A stretch of DNA of 64,000 nucleotides from an uncultured Chloroflexota bacterium (GCA_903822495.1 CAIJPD010000063.1:62001-126000), one strand, 5' to 3'; numbered from the stretch's first letter, positions 37,873 to 46,048 are shown. The notes: generated by a model not told the origin, from the letters alone. Numbers and translations: made by a program.

Positions 37873-37900
37873 TTGACAATTCGAACATCCGTTCTAGTAT
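37873..37900 (+). promoter_or_regulatory. imuA promoter (SOS-controlled)
   Basis: TTGACA at 37873-37878 and TAGTAT at 37895-37900 with a 16-bp spacer: the closest match to the -35 consensus in the window. The SOS box lies across the spacer and the first base of the -10. The expected start of transcription, about 37907, is only 4 nt before the imuA ATG, implying a leaderless message. Confidence 0.75.
37882..37895. promoter_or_regulatory. LexA/SOS box before imuA
   Basis: CGAAC-ATCC-GTTCT, a perfect GAAC-N4-GTTC core as in the Gram-positive (Cheo) SOS operator. Binding of LexA here would block polymerase between the -35 and -10 elements. Confidence 0.85.
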
Positions 37901-37910
37901 TCGAAGTCCC

Positions 37911-39170
37911 ATGAGCGCCTTCCCCAACGACGTCACCGCCGCCCTCGCCACCCTCCAGGCGCGCTGGGGAGCGGCCGCCCCACGGACCATCGGGGCCCTC
38001 GCCACGGCGCCACTCCGGGACGTGGATGACCGGGAGGTGCCGGCCCCGCTGCCCGCCCGGGGGAGCGTCATCTCCACTGGCTTTGCCGCCCTGGACGCCA
38101 TCCTGGGGCCCGGCGGGCTGCCCAGAGCCGCCAGCGTCGCGCTCCACGGCGAGGCGTCCAGCGGCACCACAACGCTGGCGCTCCGCCTCGTCGCGGAGGC
38201 ACAGGCGGCTGGCCTCATCGCGGCCTGGCTGGACCTCTCGCGCAGCTTCGATCCCGTGGAGGCGGTCGCCCGCGGCGTTGCCCCGGAGTGGCTGGTCGTC
38301 GTCACGCCGGCGGGCCTGGACGAGGGGCTGTCCATCGCCGGTGCGCTGCTCTCGGGCCGCGCCGTGGACCTGCTCGTCGTGGACCTGCCGGGCGGCGCCA
38401 CGGGTGGGGCCGTGGGCGCGGCGTCAACACCCACTCCGGCACCGGGAGTCAGCTCCGCCGCCGCCCCTGCCCGGGTCGCCGTCCCGCGGCCGGGATCCAC
38501 GGGTCGCGACCCCGCCGGGCGCGACCCCGCCGGGCGCGACCCCACCGGGCGCCGGCCCAGCGTGGCAGACCGGCTCGGCCGGCTCTCGGCCATGGCTCGT
38601 CGAGCGGGTGCGCTCTTCGTCGTCATCGAGCCGCCCGGACTCTCGGCCAGCCTGGCCGGCGCCGTGGCGGACGCCACCGGACTCCGGCTGGAGCTGGCTC
38701 GGCGGTCGTGGATCCACCTCGGCCGGGATGTCGTCGGCCAGCGGACGGCGGTGACCGTCGCCCGCAACCGCTTCGGTCCGCCCGGCCGGCACGCCGAGCT
38801 CCGGATCCTCTACGCGGAGGGCGGGGAGCGGGATGCGTGTCTCCAACGCGAGGGGCTCCTCCGGGAGGCCCGCCGCGACGCCACCCCCGCGGATCCAGGA
38901 CGCGCGTGGCGCGCGGATCCCGCACTCATCACCAAGGCCCCCGCCCCTGCAGCCACCGGGATTCGGTCTCATGCGCCTCCTCCACCTCTACTGGCCACAC
39001 CTCCTCCTGGATCTCGCCCGGCAGCGCTGCGGCTCATTCCCGCCGGGCCCGGTCGTGGTGGGCGGCAAGCCCTGGACGGCCGGGATCGTCCTGGACGTCA
39101 GCCGGGAGGCCAGGGACCTGGGAATCCGGCGCGGGATCCCGCTGGGGTCGGCACACCGGCTCGCCCCTGA
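37911..39170 (+). CDS. imuA: ImuA-like RecA-fold mutasome protein
   Basis: Accessory protein of the ImuA-ImuB-DnaE2 translesion mutasome. The RecA-like core shows STGFAALDAILGPGGLPR, the degenerate P-loop LHGEASSGTTTLALRLV (the Walker A Lys is replaced by Thr), a strand-D like VDLLVVDLPGG and a DVVGQRTAVTVARNRFG end block. A Pro/Ala/Gly insertion of about 70 residues sits in the middle, including three GRDPA/T repeats. The frame runs 200 nt into imuB. Sequence past about residue 350 is low-complexity. Its own SOS promoter lies directly upstream. Confidence 0.82.
   Translation: MSAFPNDVTAALATLQARWGAAAPRTIGALATAPLRDVDDREVPAPLPARGSVISTGFAALDAILGPGGLPRAASVALHGEASSGTTTLALRLVAEAQAAGLIAAWLDLSRSFDPVEAVARGVAPEWLVVVTPAGLDEGLSIAGALLSGRAVDLLVVDLPGGATGGAVGAASTPTPAPGVSSAAAPARVAVPRPGSTGRDPAGRDPAGRDPTGRRPSVADRLGRLSAMARRAGALFVVIEPPGLSASLAGAVADATGLRLELARRSWIHLGRDVVGQRTAVTVARNRFGPPGRHAELRILYAEGGERDACLQREGLLREARRDATPADPGRAWRADPALITKAPAPAATGIRSHAPPPPLLATPPPGSRPAALRLIPAGPGRGGRQALDGRDRPGRQPGGQGPGNPARDPAGVGTPARP
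38502..38546 (+). repeat. Three 15-bp tandem repeats inside imuA
   Basis: Three units of GG(T/G)CGCGACCCC(G/A)CC, each coding Gly-Arg-Asp-Pro-Ala/Thr, within the variable linker of imuA. Confidence 0.8.
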
Positions 39171-40197
39171 GGCCACCTTCGTCGACCCGGATCCCGACGG
39201 GGACCGGTCGGCGGTCGAAGTCGCCTTCGAGGCGCTCGCGGCCTTCAGCCCTGGCCTGGCCGGGACGTCGGAACCGGCAGATCCGGCCTATGGGCTGCTG
39301 GCCGTCCAGGTGGACGGCCTCTCGGCGCTCTGGGGTCCGGAGCCGGCCCTGGTCCGGCGCCTCGGAGCGGCACTGCAGCCGCTCCTGCCCGGGTCACCCC
39401 GGGCGGGGATCGCCGGCACCTGGTTCGCCGCCACCGTCGCCGCCGGCCTCGCGCTTCCCGCGGCCCTCGAGACCGTGCCGGCCGGCGGGGAGGCGGCCTG
39501 GCTGGCGTCACTCCCCGCGTCGCTGTTGACGCCGGACCCGGCGATCCGTGCCCGCCTCGCCCGGTTCGGGCTGCGGCGAATCGGCGCCGTCGGCGAGCTG
39601 GCTCGCTCGGCGCTCGTCGCCCGCTTCGGCGAGGAGGGCGCGCGGCTCCATGCCCGGGCCAACGGGGAGGAGATTCGCCCATTCCGGCAGCGCCGCGCGC
39701 CGGAGCGGATGGCCCTGGCCTTGCCCATCGACCCGCCGGTGGAGGAGCTCGAAGCGGTGCGCTTCGTCCTGCGCCGGGTGGCCACGGCCCTGGCCGGGCA
39801 GCTTGACGGCCGGGGAGCGGCCGCCACCCGGGCCCGCCTGGTGCTGGAGCTGGACCTGGCCTTTGCTCGAACCGGCACGCCGCCCACCGTGATCGTGGAG
39901 CAGCGGTTCCCCGAGCCCACCTCGGACGTGGAGGCCATCGAGCGGCTGCTCCTTGCCGGGCTGGAGCGGACTCCGCCGCCGGCGGCCGTTGCCCGGCTGG
40001 AGCTGGAGCTGGCTGGTGTGGAGCCGGCCGCCGGTCAGCAACTCTCGCTCTTCGTTCCACAGGCGGCCCGCGACGCGCGCCTGGGCTGGCAGTTGGCCCG
40101 ACTGGCGCTCACCTACGGCGAGGACCGGATCCGGCGGATCCAGCTGCTGGACCCGGAATCGCCGCTCGCCGAGCGGCGTTGGGGGTGGCAGGGGTGA
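38971..40197 (+). CDS. imuB: ImuB-like inactive Y-family polymerase
   Basis: Y-family-polymerase homologue that scaffolds the mutasome. The N-terminal MRLLHLYWPHLLLDLARQR lacks the catalytic Asp of active Y polymerases (they have HxDxDxFFA), the usual state of ImuB. The DVSREARDLGIRRGIPLG and AYGLLAVQVDGLSALWG palm blocks follow, where the DE pair is also missing. The little-finger region is ARLVLELDLAFARTG. A clamp-binding QLSLF motif sits at about residues 355-359. The ATG at MRLL is chosen over a longer frame. It is 408 residues, shorter than the roughly 500 typical. Confidence 0.88.
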   Translation: MRLLHLYWPHLLLDLARQRCGSFPPGPVVVGGKPWTAGIVLDVSREARDLGIRRGIPLGSAHRLAPEATFVDPDPDGDRSAVEVAFEALAAFSPGLAGTSEPADPAYGLLAVQVDGLSALWGPEPALVRRLGAALQPLLPGSPRAGIAGTWFAATVAAGLALPAALETVPAGGEAAWLASLPASLLTPDPAIRARLARFGLRRIGAVGELARSALVARFGEEGARLHARANGEEIRPFRQRRAPERMALALPIDPPVEELEAVRFVLRRVATALAGQLDGRGAAATRARLVLELDLAFARTGTPPTVIVEQRFPEPTSDVEAIERLLLAGLERTPPPAAVARLELELAGVEPAAGQQLSLFVPQAARDARLGWQLARLALTYGEDRIRRIQLLDPESPLAERRWGWQG

Positions 40198-40442
40198 CGC
40201 GCTTCATGCGGGAGCACCCGTCGATCGACGTGGAGCTGGACCCGGAGGGCCGCCTGGTCGCCATCCGCTGGGCCGGGCAGCGCGAGCCGGTGGAAGTCTG
40301 CAACCGCTGGCGGATCGAGGAGGCCTGGTGGCGCGGCCCCATCGCGCGGGACTACTTCAAGGTGGTGGGGCGGCGCTGGCTGGCGCTGGTCTATCTCGAC
40401 CGGGTGGCTGGGACGTGGCACCTGGAGCGGCTGTACGACTGA
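40194..40442 (+). CDS. Small imuB-linked protein (DUF6504-like, 82 aa)
   Basis: Starts at the GTG that overlaps the imuB stop. The protein has a VTRFMREHPSIDVELDPEGR start, then PVEVCNRWRIEEAWWRG, RDYFKVVGRRWLALVYLD and HLERLYD. Tryptophan-rich beta-strand proteins of this pattern are common next to imuB in actinobacteria (DUF6504, named from memory of that context). It is likely part of the mutasome operon, with no known activity. Confidence 0.75.
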   Translation: MTRFMREHPSIDVELDPEGRLVAIRWAGQREPVEVCNRWRIEEAWWRGPIARDYFKVVGRRWLALVYLDRVAGTWHLERLYD

Positions 40443-40516
40443 TGGCCGCTCGCCTGCCGACACCGCGCCAGCCTGCGGCGGGCGATGGGATCTGCTCGGC
40501 TCCCTGCCGGGGGTGC

Positions 40517-40535
40517 CGGCCTGCCGTGCAGGCCG
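40517..40535. terminator. Hairpin after the imuA-imuB operon
   Basis: Perfect 8-bp stem CGGCCTGC / GCAGGCCG with loop CGT. It lies 75 bp past the small imuB-linked gene on the plus strand and 7 bp past the stop of the 35-residue ORF on the minus strand, so it may serve both. No T-run. Confidence 0.5.
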
Positions 40536-40541
40536 CAATGG

Positions 40542-40649
40542 TCAGGCCGCGAGGGTGGGGGCCGTCATCCCGACGATCAGGACCACAAGGCCCACCAGGA
40601 CCAGGACCAGGACGGCGGCACCGATGATGTCGCGGGGTTTGGGTTCCAT
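40542..40649 (-). CDS. Tiny membrane protein (35 aa)
   Basis: Too short for routine calling. It starts ATG with residues MEPKPRDIIG and then a hydrophobic helix of about 20 (AAVLVLVLVGLVVLIVG) before a short tail, giving a single-pass membrane peptide. Its stop is 7 nt from a hairpin, and a TACAGT hexamer on the minus strand (40712-40717) could be its -10. The ribosome site is weak. It may be a real small membrane protein in the gap between the two mutasome transcription units, but no homologue is recognised. Confidence 0.4.
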   Translation of the reverse strand: MEPKPRDIIGAAVLVLVLVGLVVLIVGMTAPTLAA

Positions 40650-40742
40650 CTCGCTTGCGTCTCCGAGTCGGGCTGCTGACCGGGCATCGCGTGCCCACGG
40701 GTGCTGACCGTAACTGTAGCGCGGCGGCAGGTGGCGGATATG

Positions 40743-40780
40743 ACAGGGCCCCGTCGCCCCCAGATGCGACGGGGCCCTGT
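40743..40780. terminator. Strong 15-bp hairpin between small ORFs
   Basis: Perfect inverted repeat of 15 bp (arms 40743-40757 and 40766-40780) with an 8-nt loop. It lies about 90 bp after the stop of the 41-residue minus-strand ORF. No T-run. Confidence 0.65.
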
Positions 40781-40870
40781 GCCGGTCGCCTCGCGGCGTC
40801 CGGCTTGGTCAGCTCCCGACCCGAGGGCCGGTGCTGCCGGTGTCCGGGATGATCCGGACAACAAGGACAG

Positions 40871-40996
40871 TCAGGGTGTCTGGGCGGCCAGGGCCACCGG
40901 GAAGACCACCAGGATCAGGAAGAGTGCCAGCCAGAGCATACCCGCCGTCCGGGCCACCGTGAAGAAGATCTGGCGTCGATCCTGGCGCACGGCCAT
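40871..40996 (-). CDS. Tiny membrane protein divergent from dnaE2 (41 aa)
   Basis: ATG start, basic N terminus (MAVRQDRRQIFF), one hydrophobic helix (TAGMLWLALFLILVVFPVAL), then AAQTP and stop. It is divergent from dnaE2: the dnaE2 SOS box is 49 bp from its ATG, so one LexA site could control both. An AATAGT hexamer on the minus strand ends 11 nt before the ATG, compatible with a leaderless message like that of imuA. A 15-bp hairpin follows. Function unknown. Confidence 0.4.
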   Translation of the reverse strand: MAVRQDRRQIFFTVARTAGMLWLALFLILVVFPVALAAQTP

Positions 40997-41044
40997 GGGA
41001 CGAGTTCACTATTCCGGATGTTGCGCGAGGCCCTCTTCCACCAC

Positions 41045-41064
41045 GATAGAACAGATGTTCTATC
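41045..41064. promoter_or_regulatory. LexA/SOS box before dnaE2
   Basis: GATAGAAC-AGAT-GTTCTATC: 8-bp arms in perfect symmetry around four bases, containing the GAAC-N4-GTTC Cheo core. TATCAT at 41061-41066 can serve as the -10, so the operator overlaps the promoter. The dnaE2 ATG is 33 bp downstream. Confidence 0.88.
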
Positions 41065-41096
41065 ATCGCCTGCCCATCGAACGGCCCCCAGCCCCG

Positions 41097-44000
41097 ATGT
41101 CGCAGGAACCGCCCATGCCAGCGCTGACCTACGCAGAGCTCCACTGCCACTCCAACTTCTCGTTCCTCGACGGCGCCTCGGCCCCGGACCAGCTGGTGGA
41201 GCGAGCCGTCGAGCTGGGGCTGTCCGGCCTCGCCGTCACGGATCGTGGCGGGCTCTATGGCGTCGTACGGTTTGCCGCCGCGGCCCGGGAGGCGGGGCTC
41301 CGGCCGGTCCTGGGCGTGGAGCTGGAGTTGGTGGACGCGGCCGTTCCGGACCCGGCTCGGGTCGTGGTCCCCGCCCGGCGCCCGGTTCGTCGGGGGGCGA
41401 GCGGACCCGCCGATGGCCGCCTGCCGCTCGATGCCCGTCGCCCGACGTTCGGCCCGCGCACCGGTGACTCCGTTTTCACCCTGGCCGGCGCGCAGGCGCG
41501 GCCGGAGGAGGGGCTCCCGGCGCGGCCCAGGCCTGCGCGTGCCCTGCTTCCCGGCCGGCGCGAGACCGTCAAGGAGGACCTGCGCGGGGTGGGGGAGCGG
41601 CAGCGCGGGCCCCAACTGGTCCTCCTGGCCCGGGACGGAGCGGGCTACCGGAGCTTGTGCCGGCTTCTCTCCCACGCCAACCTTGCCGGGACCAAGCGCG
41701 TCCCACGCGTGACCCACGCGCTGCTCGGCCAGCACACCGAGGGGCTGGTGGCGCTCTCGGGCGGCCGCCAGGGTGAGATCGCGCGCCGGCTGCTGGTGGG
41801 GGACCGGGCGGGGGCCATGGCGGCGGCCGCGCGGCTGGCCGAGCTGTACGGGACCGGGGATGGGGCGGCCACCAGCGGCTTCTTCCTGGAGCTCACGCAT
41901 CACCTCCTCCCCGACGATGACTGGCTGGTCGCGGAGACGGCCGACCTCGCCTGCGGCCTGGGCCTCCCCGTCGTCGTGACCAACGACGTCCGGTACGCCC
42001 GGCCGGAGGATCGCGAGCTGTACGACGTGGTCACGGCCATCGCGCACGGCCGGACCCTCGATGGGCTCGCCGACCTCCGCCGCCCCGACGGGGAGTCGTA
42101 CCTCAAGTCCGTGCCGGAGCTGGCCGCCATGCCTCCCGGCGAGGCCGGGCTTCAGGTTGCCCATGCTGCCCAGCCCGCCCTGGCCCGCACCTGGCTGGAG
42201 GGGATCGCGTCCGCCGCGGACCTGGCCGGGACCTGCTCCGTGGACCTGGGGTTTGAGCAGGTCCGCTTCCCGGGCTTCCGCGTCCCGGCCGGGGAGACGC
42301 CGTTCAGCCACCTCGTGGAGCTCTGCCAGGCGGGCGCGCGCCGCCGCTACCACCCGCTCACCCCGGCCGTGGTCCGCCAGCTGGCGCACGAGCTGGACGT
42401 CATCGAGCGGACCGGTCTCGCAGAGTTCTTCCTGATCTGCTGGGATCTCATGCAGTTCGCCAAGGCGCAGCGGATTCCGGCCCAGGGGCGGGGGAGCGCC
42501 GCTGGCTCCATCGTGGCCTACGTGCTGGGGATCAGCCGGGTGGAGCCCATCCGCCACCACCTGCTCTTCGAGCGGTTCATCAACGAGGGGCGGACCACCT
42601 ACCCGGACGTGGATATCGATTTCTCGTCGGAGCGTCGCGAGGAAGTGATCCAGTACATCTACCGGAAGTACGGCCCCGAGCACACCGGGATGGTCTGCAA
42701 CCTGGTCACGTATCGGGCGCGGTCCGCGGTCCGCGAGGTGGGCTACGCGCTGGGCTTCCCCCGACCGCTGGTGGACCGGGTCGCCAAGGCACTCGAGACG
42801 TACGACTCGGTGATGGTCCGACGGGACCTGGAGACCGATGGCGGGTTCGCGGAGTTCTTCCAGCGGCCGGGTGAGGGGCCCGAAGCGGGGGCGGCCACGC
42901 TGGCGGGCGCACGAGGGCTGGGTTCGGTGGCGGCTTCGGCGGCCCTCGCCGCGGCGCGCGGGCTGGTGGACCCCATGGGTCAGCTGCGCCATGGGGGCGG
43001 CAAGGCGCCAGTCCCGGCCTTGCTGCACGGCGCCGGGTCGAAGCCCGCGGTCCGCGCGGGTGGGACCTCGGACGACGAGGGCGGACCGGGCGACACGCCG
43101 GCCAGCGTCGACTGGCTGGCGCGCCAGCCAGCCACGGCCATCGCGGTGGACCCGGAGTCCGGGATGCCCCTCTCGCCGGAGCGCGTGACAGATCGGCAGG
43201 GGCGGACCGCCCACGGGGACCGGTCGGTGCCCCCGGCGCAGCCGTCACAGGCGCAGCCGCGCGGCGGGAGCACCGTGGGGATGAGCGACTGGGAGCGCTG
43301 GCTGGAGATGTGCGCCCGGATCGACGGCTTCCCGCGCCATCTGTCCATCCATTCGGGCGGGATGCTGGTGACCGCGGCCCCGCTCATCGACATCGCCCCG
43401 CTGGAGCGCGCCACGATGCCCGGCCGCGTCGTGGTCCAGTTCGACAAGCGCGACGTCGAGACCCTCAAGCTGATCAAGCTGGACCTGCTGGGTCTGGGGA
43501 TGCTGGCCGCCATCGACGAGACCGTCCAGCTGATCGAATCGGACTGCGCCGTCTGCCTGGATCTGGACCGCATCCCCGAGGAGATCCCCGAGGTCTTCCG
43601 GATGCTCCAGGCCGCGGACACGGTCGGCGTCTTCCAGGTGGAGAGCCGGGCGCAGATGCAGACGCTTCCCAAGAGCCGGCCGGCCACGCTGGACGATCTG
43701 GTCGTGGAGGTGGCCATCATCCGCCCCGGCCCCATCCAGGGGAACGCGGTTCATCCGTACCTCCGGCGCCGGCAAGGCCTGGAGCCCGTCGCCTACCTGC
43801 ACCCCAGCCTGGAGCCGGTCCTGAAGGACAGCCTGGGCGTGATCCTCTACCAGGAGCAGGTGATGCGGATCGCCATCGAGGTGGCCGGCTTCACGCCGGC
43901 CGAATCGGACGGCTTCCGGCGGGCGATGGGGAGCTCGCGGTCCAGCCGGGAGATGGAGAAGCTGCATCTCAAGTTCGTGGCGGGTGCGCTCCGCCAGCCC

Positions 44001-45269
44001 GGCATGACCGGGGAGATGGCCGAGGAGCTCTTCCGCCAGGTGGCGGCCTTCGCCAGCTTCGGCTTCGCCAAGTCGCACGCGGCCGCGTTCGCGCGGACCG
44101 CCTACGAGTCGTCGTTCCTGAAGCTGTTCTACCCCGCCCAGCTCCTGGTGGGCCTGATCAACGCGCAGCCGATGGGCTTCTACCCCGTGGAGGTGCTGGT
44201 CAACGACGCGCGCCGCCACGGGGTGGCGGTCCTGCCGATCGACGTCAACGCCAGCGCCTGGCGGACGACCACCGAGTGGGTGGGCCGGCCGGGCTGGACC
44301 ATGGCGGGCGCCATCGGCGACGACGGGAGCCACGACGGCGACCCGGGCGAGCCCATCCCCGACGGGGCGGGCATCACGGCGCGGCCGCGTCCCGTGCGCT
44401 CCGGGGCGTGCGTGATCCCCTCGGCGGAGCCGCGCGACCGGTACGCGGCCGAGGGCGCGATGGGCTGGGGGGTCCGGCTGGGGCTGTGCCTCGTGAAGGG
44501 GATCGGGGAGGAGCACCGCGAGATCCTGGACGCCGAGCTGTCCCGCGGCCCGTATCGGACGCTGCCGGACGTTGTGGACCGGACCGGGCTGCCGGAGGAG
44601 ACACTGGAGCGGCTGATCCGCGCGGGGGCCCTGGACTCCCTGGGACGGCCTCGCCGGGAGCTGCTCTGGCAGCTTCGCGAGGTGACGGGCGCGTCTCGTG
44701 GCCGGGTGGATGGACGGTCAACGGGGCGGGCCGGCGGCGGGCGCCGATCCGCGGCGGCCGGACGGCCCCTCAGCCTGCACCTCCCCGCGACCGAGGCGCC
44801 GCTGCTCCCCGACATCAGCGAGCCGGAGCGGATCGGCGACGCCTACGCGGTGGTGGGCCTGGACGCGCGCCGCCAGGTGGTGGCGCTCTTCCGCGACGCG
44901 CTGACGCGGCTGGGCGCGGTGACCAACGCCGACCTGACGGGTCGCCGGCCGGGCCCGGTGCGGATCGGCGGGCTGGTGGTGACGCGCCAGCACCCCATGA
45001 CGGCGCGCGGCACGGTCTTCCTGGCGGTCGAGGACGAGACGGGCATGGTCAATGTCACCCTCTGGCCCGACACGTGGGCACGCCTCCGGGGCGTAGTCCG
45101 GCGCCACGCGCTGCTGCTGATCGACGGGGACCTGCAGCTCCAGGGCCAGGTGGTCAACGTGATCGCCCGGAGCGTGGTGCCGCTCCCCGACGCCGTGACC
45201 GCGGCGGGCGGCCCCGAGACCCCGCCGGGCATCCGCCAGCAGGGGTACGCGGGGATGCGCCGGCTGTGA
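41097..45269 (+). CDS. dnaE2: Error-prone DNA polymerase DnaE2 (ImuC)
   Basis: C-family replicative-type polymerase of the SOS mutasome. The N-terminal PHP domain opens with AELHCHSNFSFLDGAS. Palm-domain catalytic Asps are in YPDVDIDFSSERREEV (about 502-508) and IKLDLLGLGML (about 795). Finger blocks include GVFQVESRAQMQTLPKSRP and IIRPGPIQGNAVHPYL. A C-terminal OB fold (RIGGLVVTRQHPMTARGTVF) ends it. At 1390 residues it is about 250-350 longer than most family members. Three Pro/Gly/Ala-rich insertions account for this, near residues 80-165, 588-728 and 1066-1114. The ATG used lies after the SOS promoter, and MPALTYAEL six codons later is the alternative start. Confidence 0.93.
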   Translation: MSQEPPMPALTYAELHCHSNFSFLDGASAPDQLVERAVELGLSGLAVTDRGGLYGVVRFAAAAREAGLRPVLGVELELVDAAVPDPARVVVPARRPVRRGASGPADGRLPLDARRPTFGPRTGDSVFTLAGAQARPEEGLPARPRPARALLPGRRETVKEDLRGVGERQRGPQLVLLARDGAGYRSLCRLLSHANLAGTKRVPRVTHALLGQHTEGLVALSGGRQGEIARRLLVGDRAGAMAAAARLAELYGTGDGAATSGFFLELTHHLLPDDDWLVAETADLACGLGLPVVVTNDVRYARPEDRELYDVVTAIAHGRTLDGLADLRRPDGESYLKSVPELAAMPPGEAGLQVAHAAQPALARTWLEGIASAADLAGTCSVDLGFEQVRFPGFRVPAGETPFSHLVELCQAGARRRYHPLTPAVVRQLAHELDVIERTGLAEFFLICWDLMQFAKAQRIPAQGRGSAAGSIVAYVLGISRVEPIRHHLLFERFINEGRTTYPDVDIDFSSERREEVIQYIYRKYGPEHTGMVCNLVTYRARSAVREVGYALGFPRPLVDRVAKALETYDSVMVRRDLETDGGFAEFFQRPGEGPEAGAATLAGARGLGSVAASAALAAARGLVDPMGQLRHGGGKAPVPALLHGAGSKPAVRAGGTSDDEGGPGDTPASVDWLARQPATAIAVDPESGMPLSPERVTDRQGRTAHGDRSVPPAQPSQAQPRGGSTVGMSDWERWLEMCARIDGFPRHLSIHSGGMLVTAAPLIDIAPLERATMPGRVVVQFDKRDVETLKLIKLDLLGLGMLAAIDETVQLIESDCAVCLDLDRIPEEIPEVFRMLQAADTVGVFQVESRAQMQTLPKSRPATLDDLVVEVAIIRPGPIQGNAVHPYLRRRQGLEPVAYLHPSLEPVLKDSLGVILYQEQVMRIAIEVAGFTPAESDGFRRAMGSSRSSREMEKLHLKFVAGALRQPGMTGEMAEELFRQVAAFASFGFAKSHAAAFARTAYESSFLKLFYPAQLLVGLINAQPMGFYPVEVLVNDARRHGVAVLPIDVNASAWRTTTEWVGRPGWTMAGAIGDDGSHDGDPGEPIPDGAGITARPRPVRSGACVIPSAEPRDRYAAEGAMGWGVRLGLCLVKGIGEEHREILDAELSRGPYRTLPDVVDRTGLPEETLERLIRAGALDSLGRPRRELLWQLREVTGASRGRVDGRSTGRAGGGRRSAAAGRPLSLHLPATEAPLLPDISEPERIGDAYAVVGLDARRQVVALFRDALTRLGAVTNADLTGRRPGPVRIGGLVVTRQHPMTARGTVFLAVEDETGMVNVTLWPDTWARLRGVVRRHALLLIDGDLQLQGQVVNVIARSVVPLPDAVTAAGGPETPPGIRQQGYAGMRRL

Positions 45270-45286
45270 GGCGGGCCAGAGTAAGT

Positions 45287-45310
45287 CGGGGGCGGCGATC
45301 GCCGCCCCCG
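45287..45310. terminator. Bidirectional palindrome between dnaE2 and the next gene
   Basis: A 24-bp perfect palindrome, (C)GGGGGCGGCGAT and its complement, lies 17 bp past the dnaE2 stop and 6 bp past the stop of the convergent membrane-protein gene. Confidence 0.75.
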
Positions 45311-45316
45311 AGCCAG

Positions 45317-46048
45317 TTAGCGGCGCGAGGCGGGCCGGGAGTTGCCGCGCCGGCCGTTGGCCGGCCGCGAGGCGGCACGCGTCGGCGGGCGCTGCGGGCT
45401 GGTGAAGGCCAGGAACCGCTTGTACCAGGCCGCGGCGGCGCCCAGGACGATGCCGTACCCGATGCCGATCCCGAAGGCGTACACGATCAGGTCCGACACC
45501 GAGCCGGACGTCAGCGCCGCGTCGCCGGGGACGCTGCCGCTCTGGGCGGCCGTCACGTAGACGACCGACAGGACAGCGCTCACCAGCCCGATCAGGCCAC
45601 CGGCAAGATAGGCGGCGGTGGGCGCGAAGAAGCCGGCGATGAACACGCCCGCCATGGCCGGCGGGAGCGTGAAGACCGTGAAGGCGAACCAGGCGACCTG
45701 GTTGCCCGGTCCCGTGATGACTGCCGCGATCATCGACACGACGGCCAGGACCATCGGGATCCAGACGGCGCGATGGAGCACCAGCGCGGGCAGGCCGCGC
45801 AGGTCCTGCCGGACGTGGACGGGTCGATACGCGGCCCGCGCGGCGGCGACGATCCCCATCCTGGGGGCCATCGGCTGTGCGCCGGCGCGGGTGCCCGACG
45901 GTCGGGCGGCCGAACGGGTGGCGGGCACGGTCGCGCCGGCCTCCTCGCCCGTCTCGGCGTCGGTGGTCGTGGGATCGGCCGCGATGGCGGCCCGGTAGCG
46001 ACGACGAGCGTCGGCCCGATCAAGATCTGTGCGCTTGGCGCGAGCCAC
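45317..46048 (-). CDS. Hypothetical membrane protein with charged termini (243 aa)
   Basis: Not recognised. A basic, Ala/Thr-rich cytoplasmic N terminus (VARAKRTDLDRADARRRYRA) of about 110 residues precedes four membrane helices: VWIPMVLAVVSMIAAVI, VAWFAFTVFTLPPAMAGVFI, AAYLAGGLIGLVSAVLSVVY and DLIVYAFGIGIGYGIVLGAA. It ends in an Arg/Pro-rich tail. The GTG start is supported by an AGGAGG ribosome site four nt upstream. A single-gene unit divergent from the lamin-tail protein. Confidence 0.65.
   Translation of the reverse strand: MARAKRTDLDRADARRRYRAAIAADPTTTDAETGEEAGATVPATRSAARPSGTRAGAQPMAPRMGIVAAARAAYRPVHVRQDLRGLPALVLHRAVWIPMVLAVVSMIAAVITGPGNQVAWFAFTVFTLPPAMAGVFIAGFFAPTAAYLAGGLIGLVSAVLSVVYVTAAQSGSVPGDAALTSGSVSDLIVYAFGIGIGYGIVLGAAAAWYKRFLAFTSPQRPPTRAASRPANGRRGNSRPASRR

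Noticed and set aside
40701-41096. N-terminal extension of dnaE2 to 40701
   Set aside because: It would run through the SOS operator, the promoter and a perfect 15-bp hairpin, and has no PHP-domain similarity before 41097.
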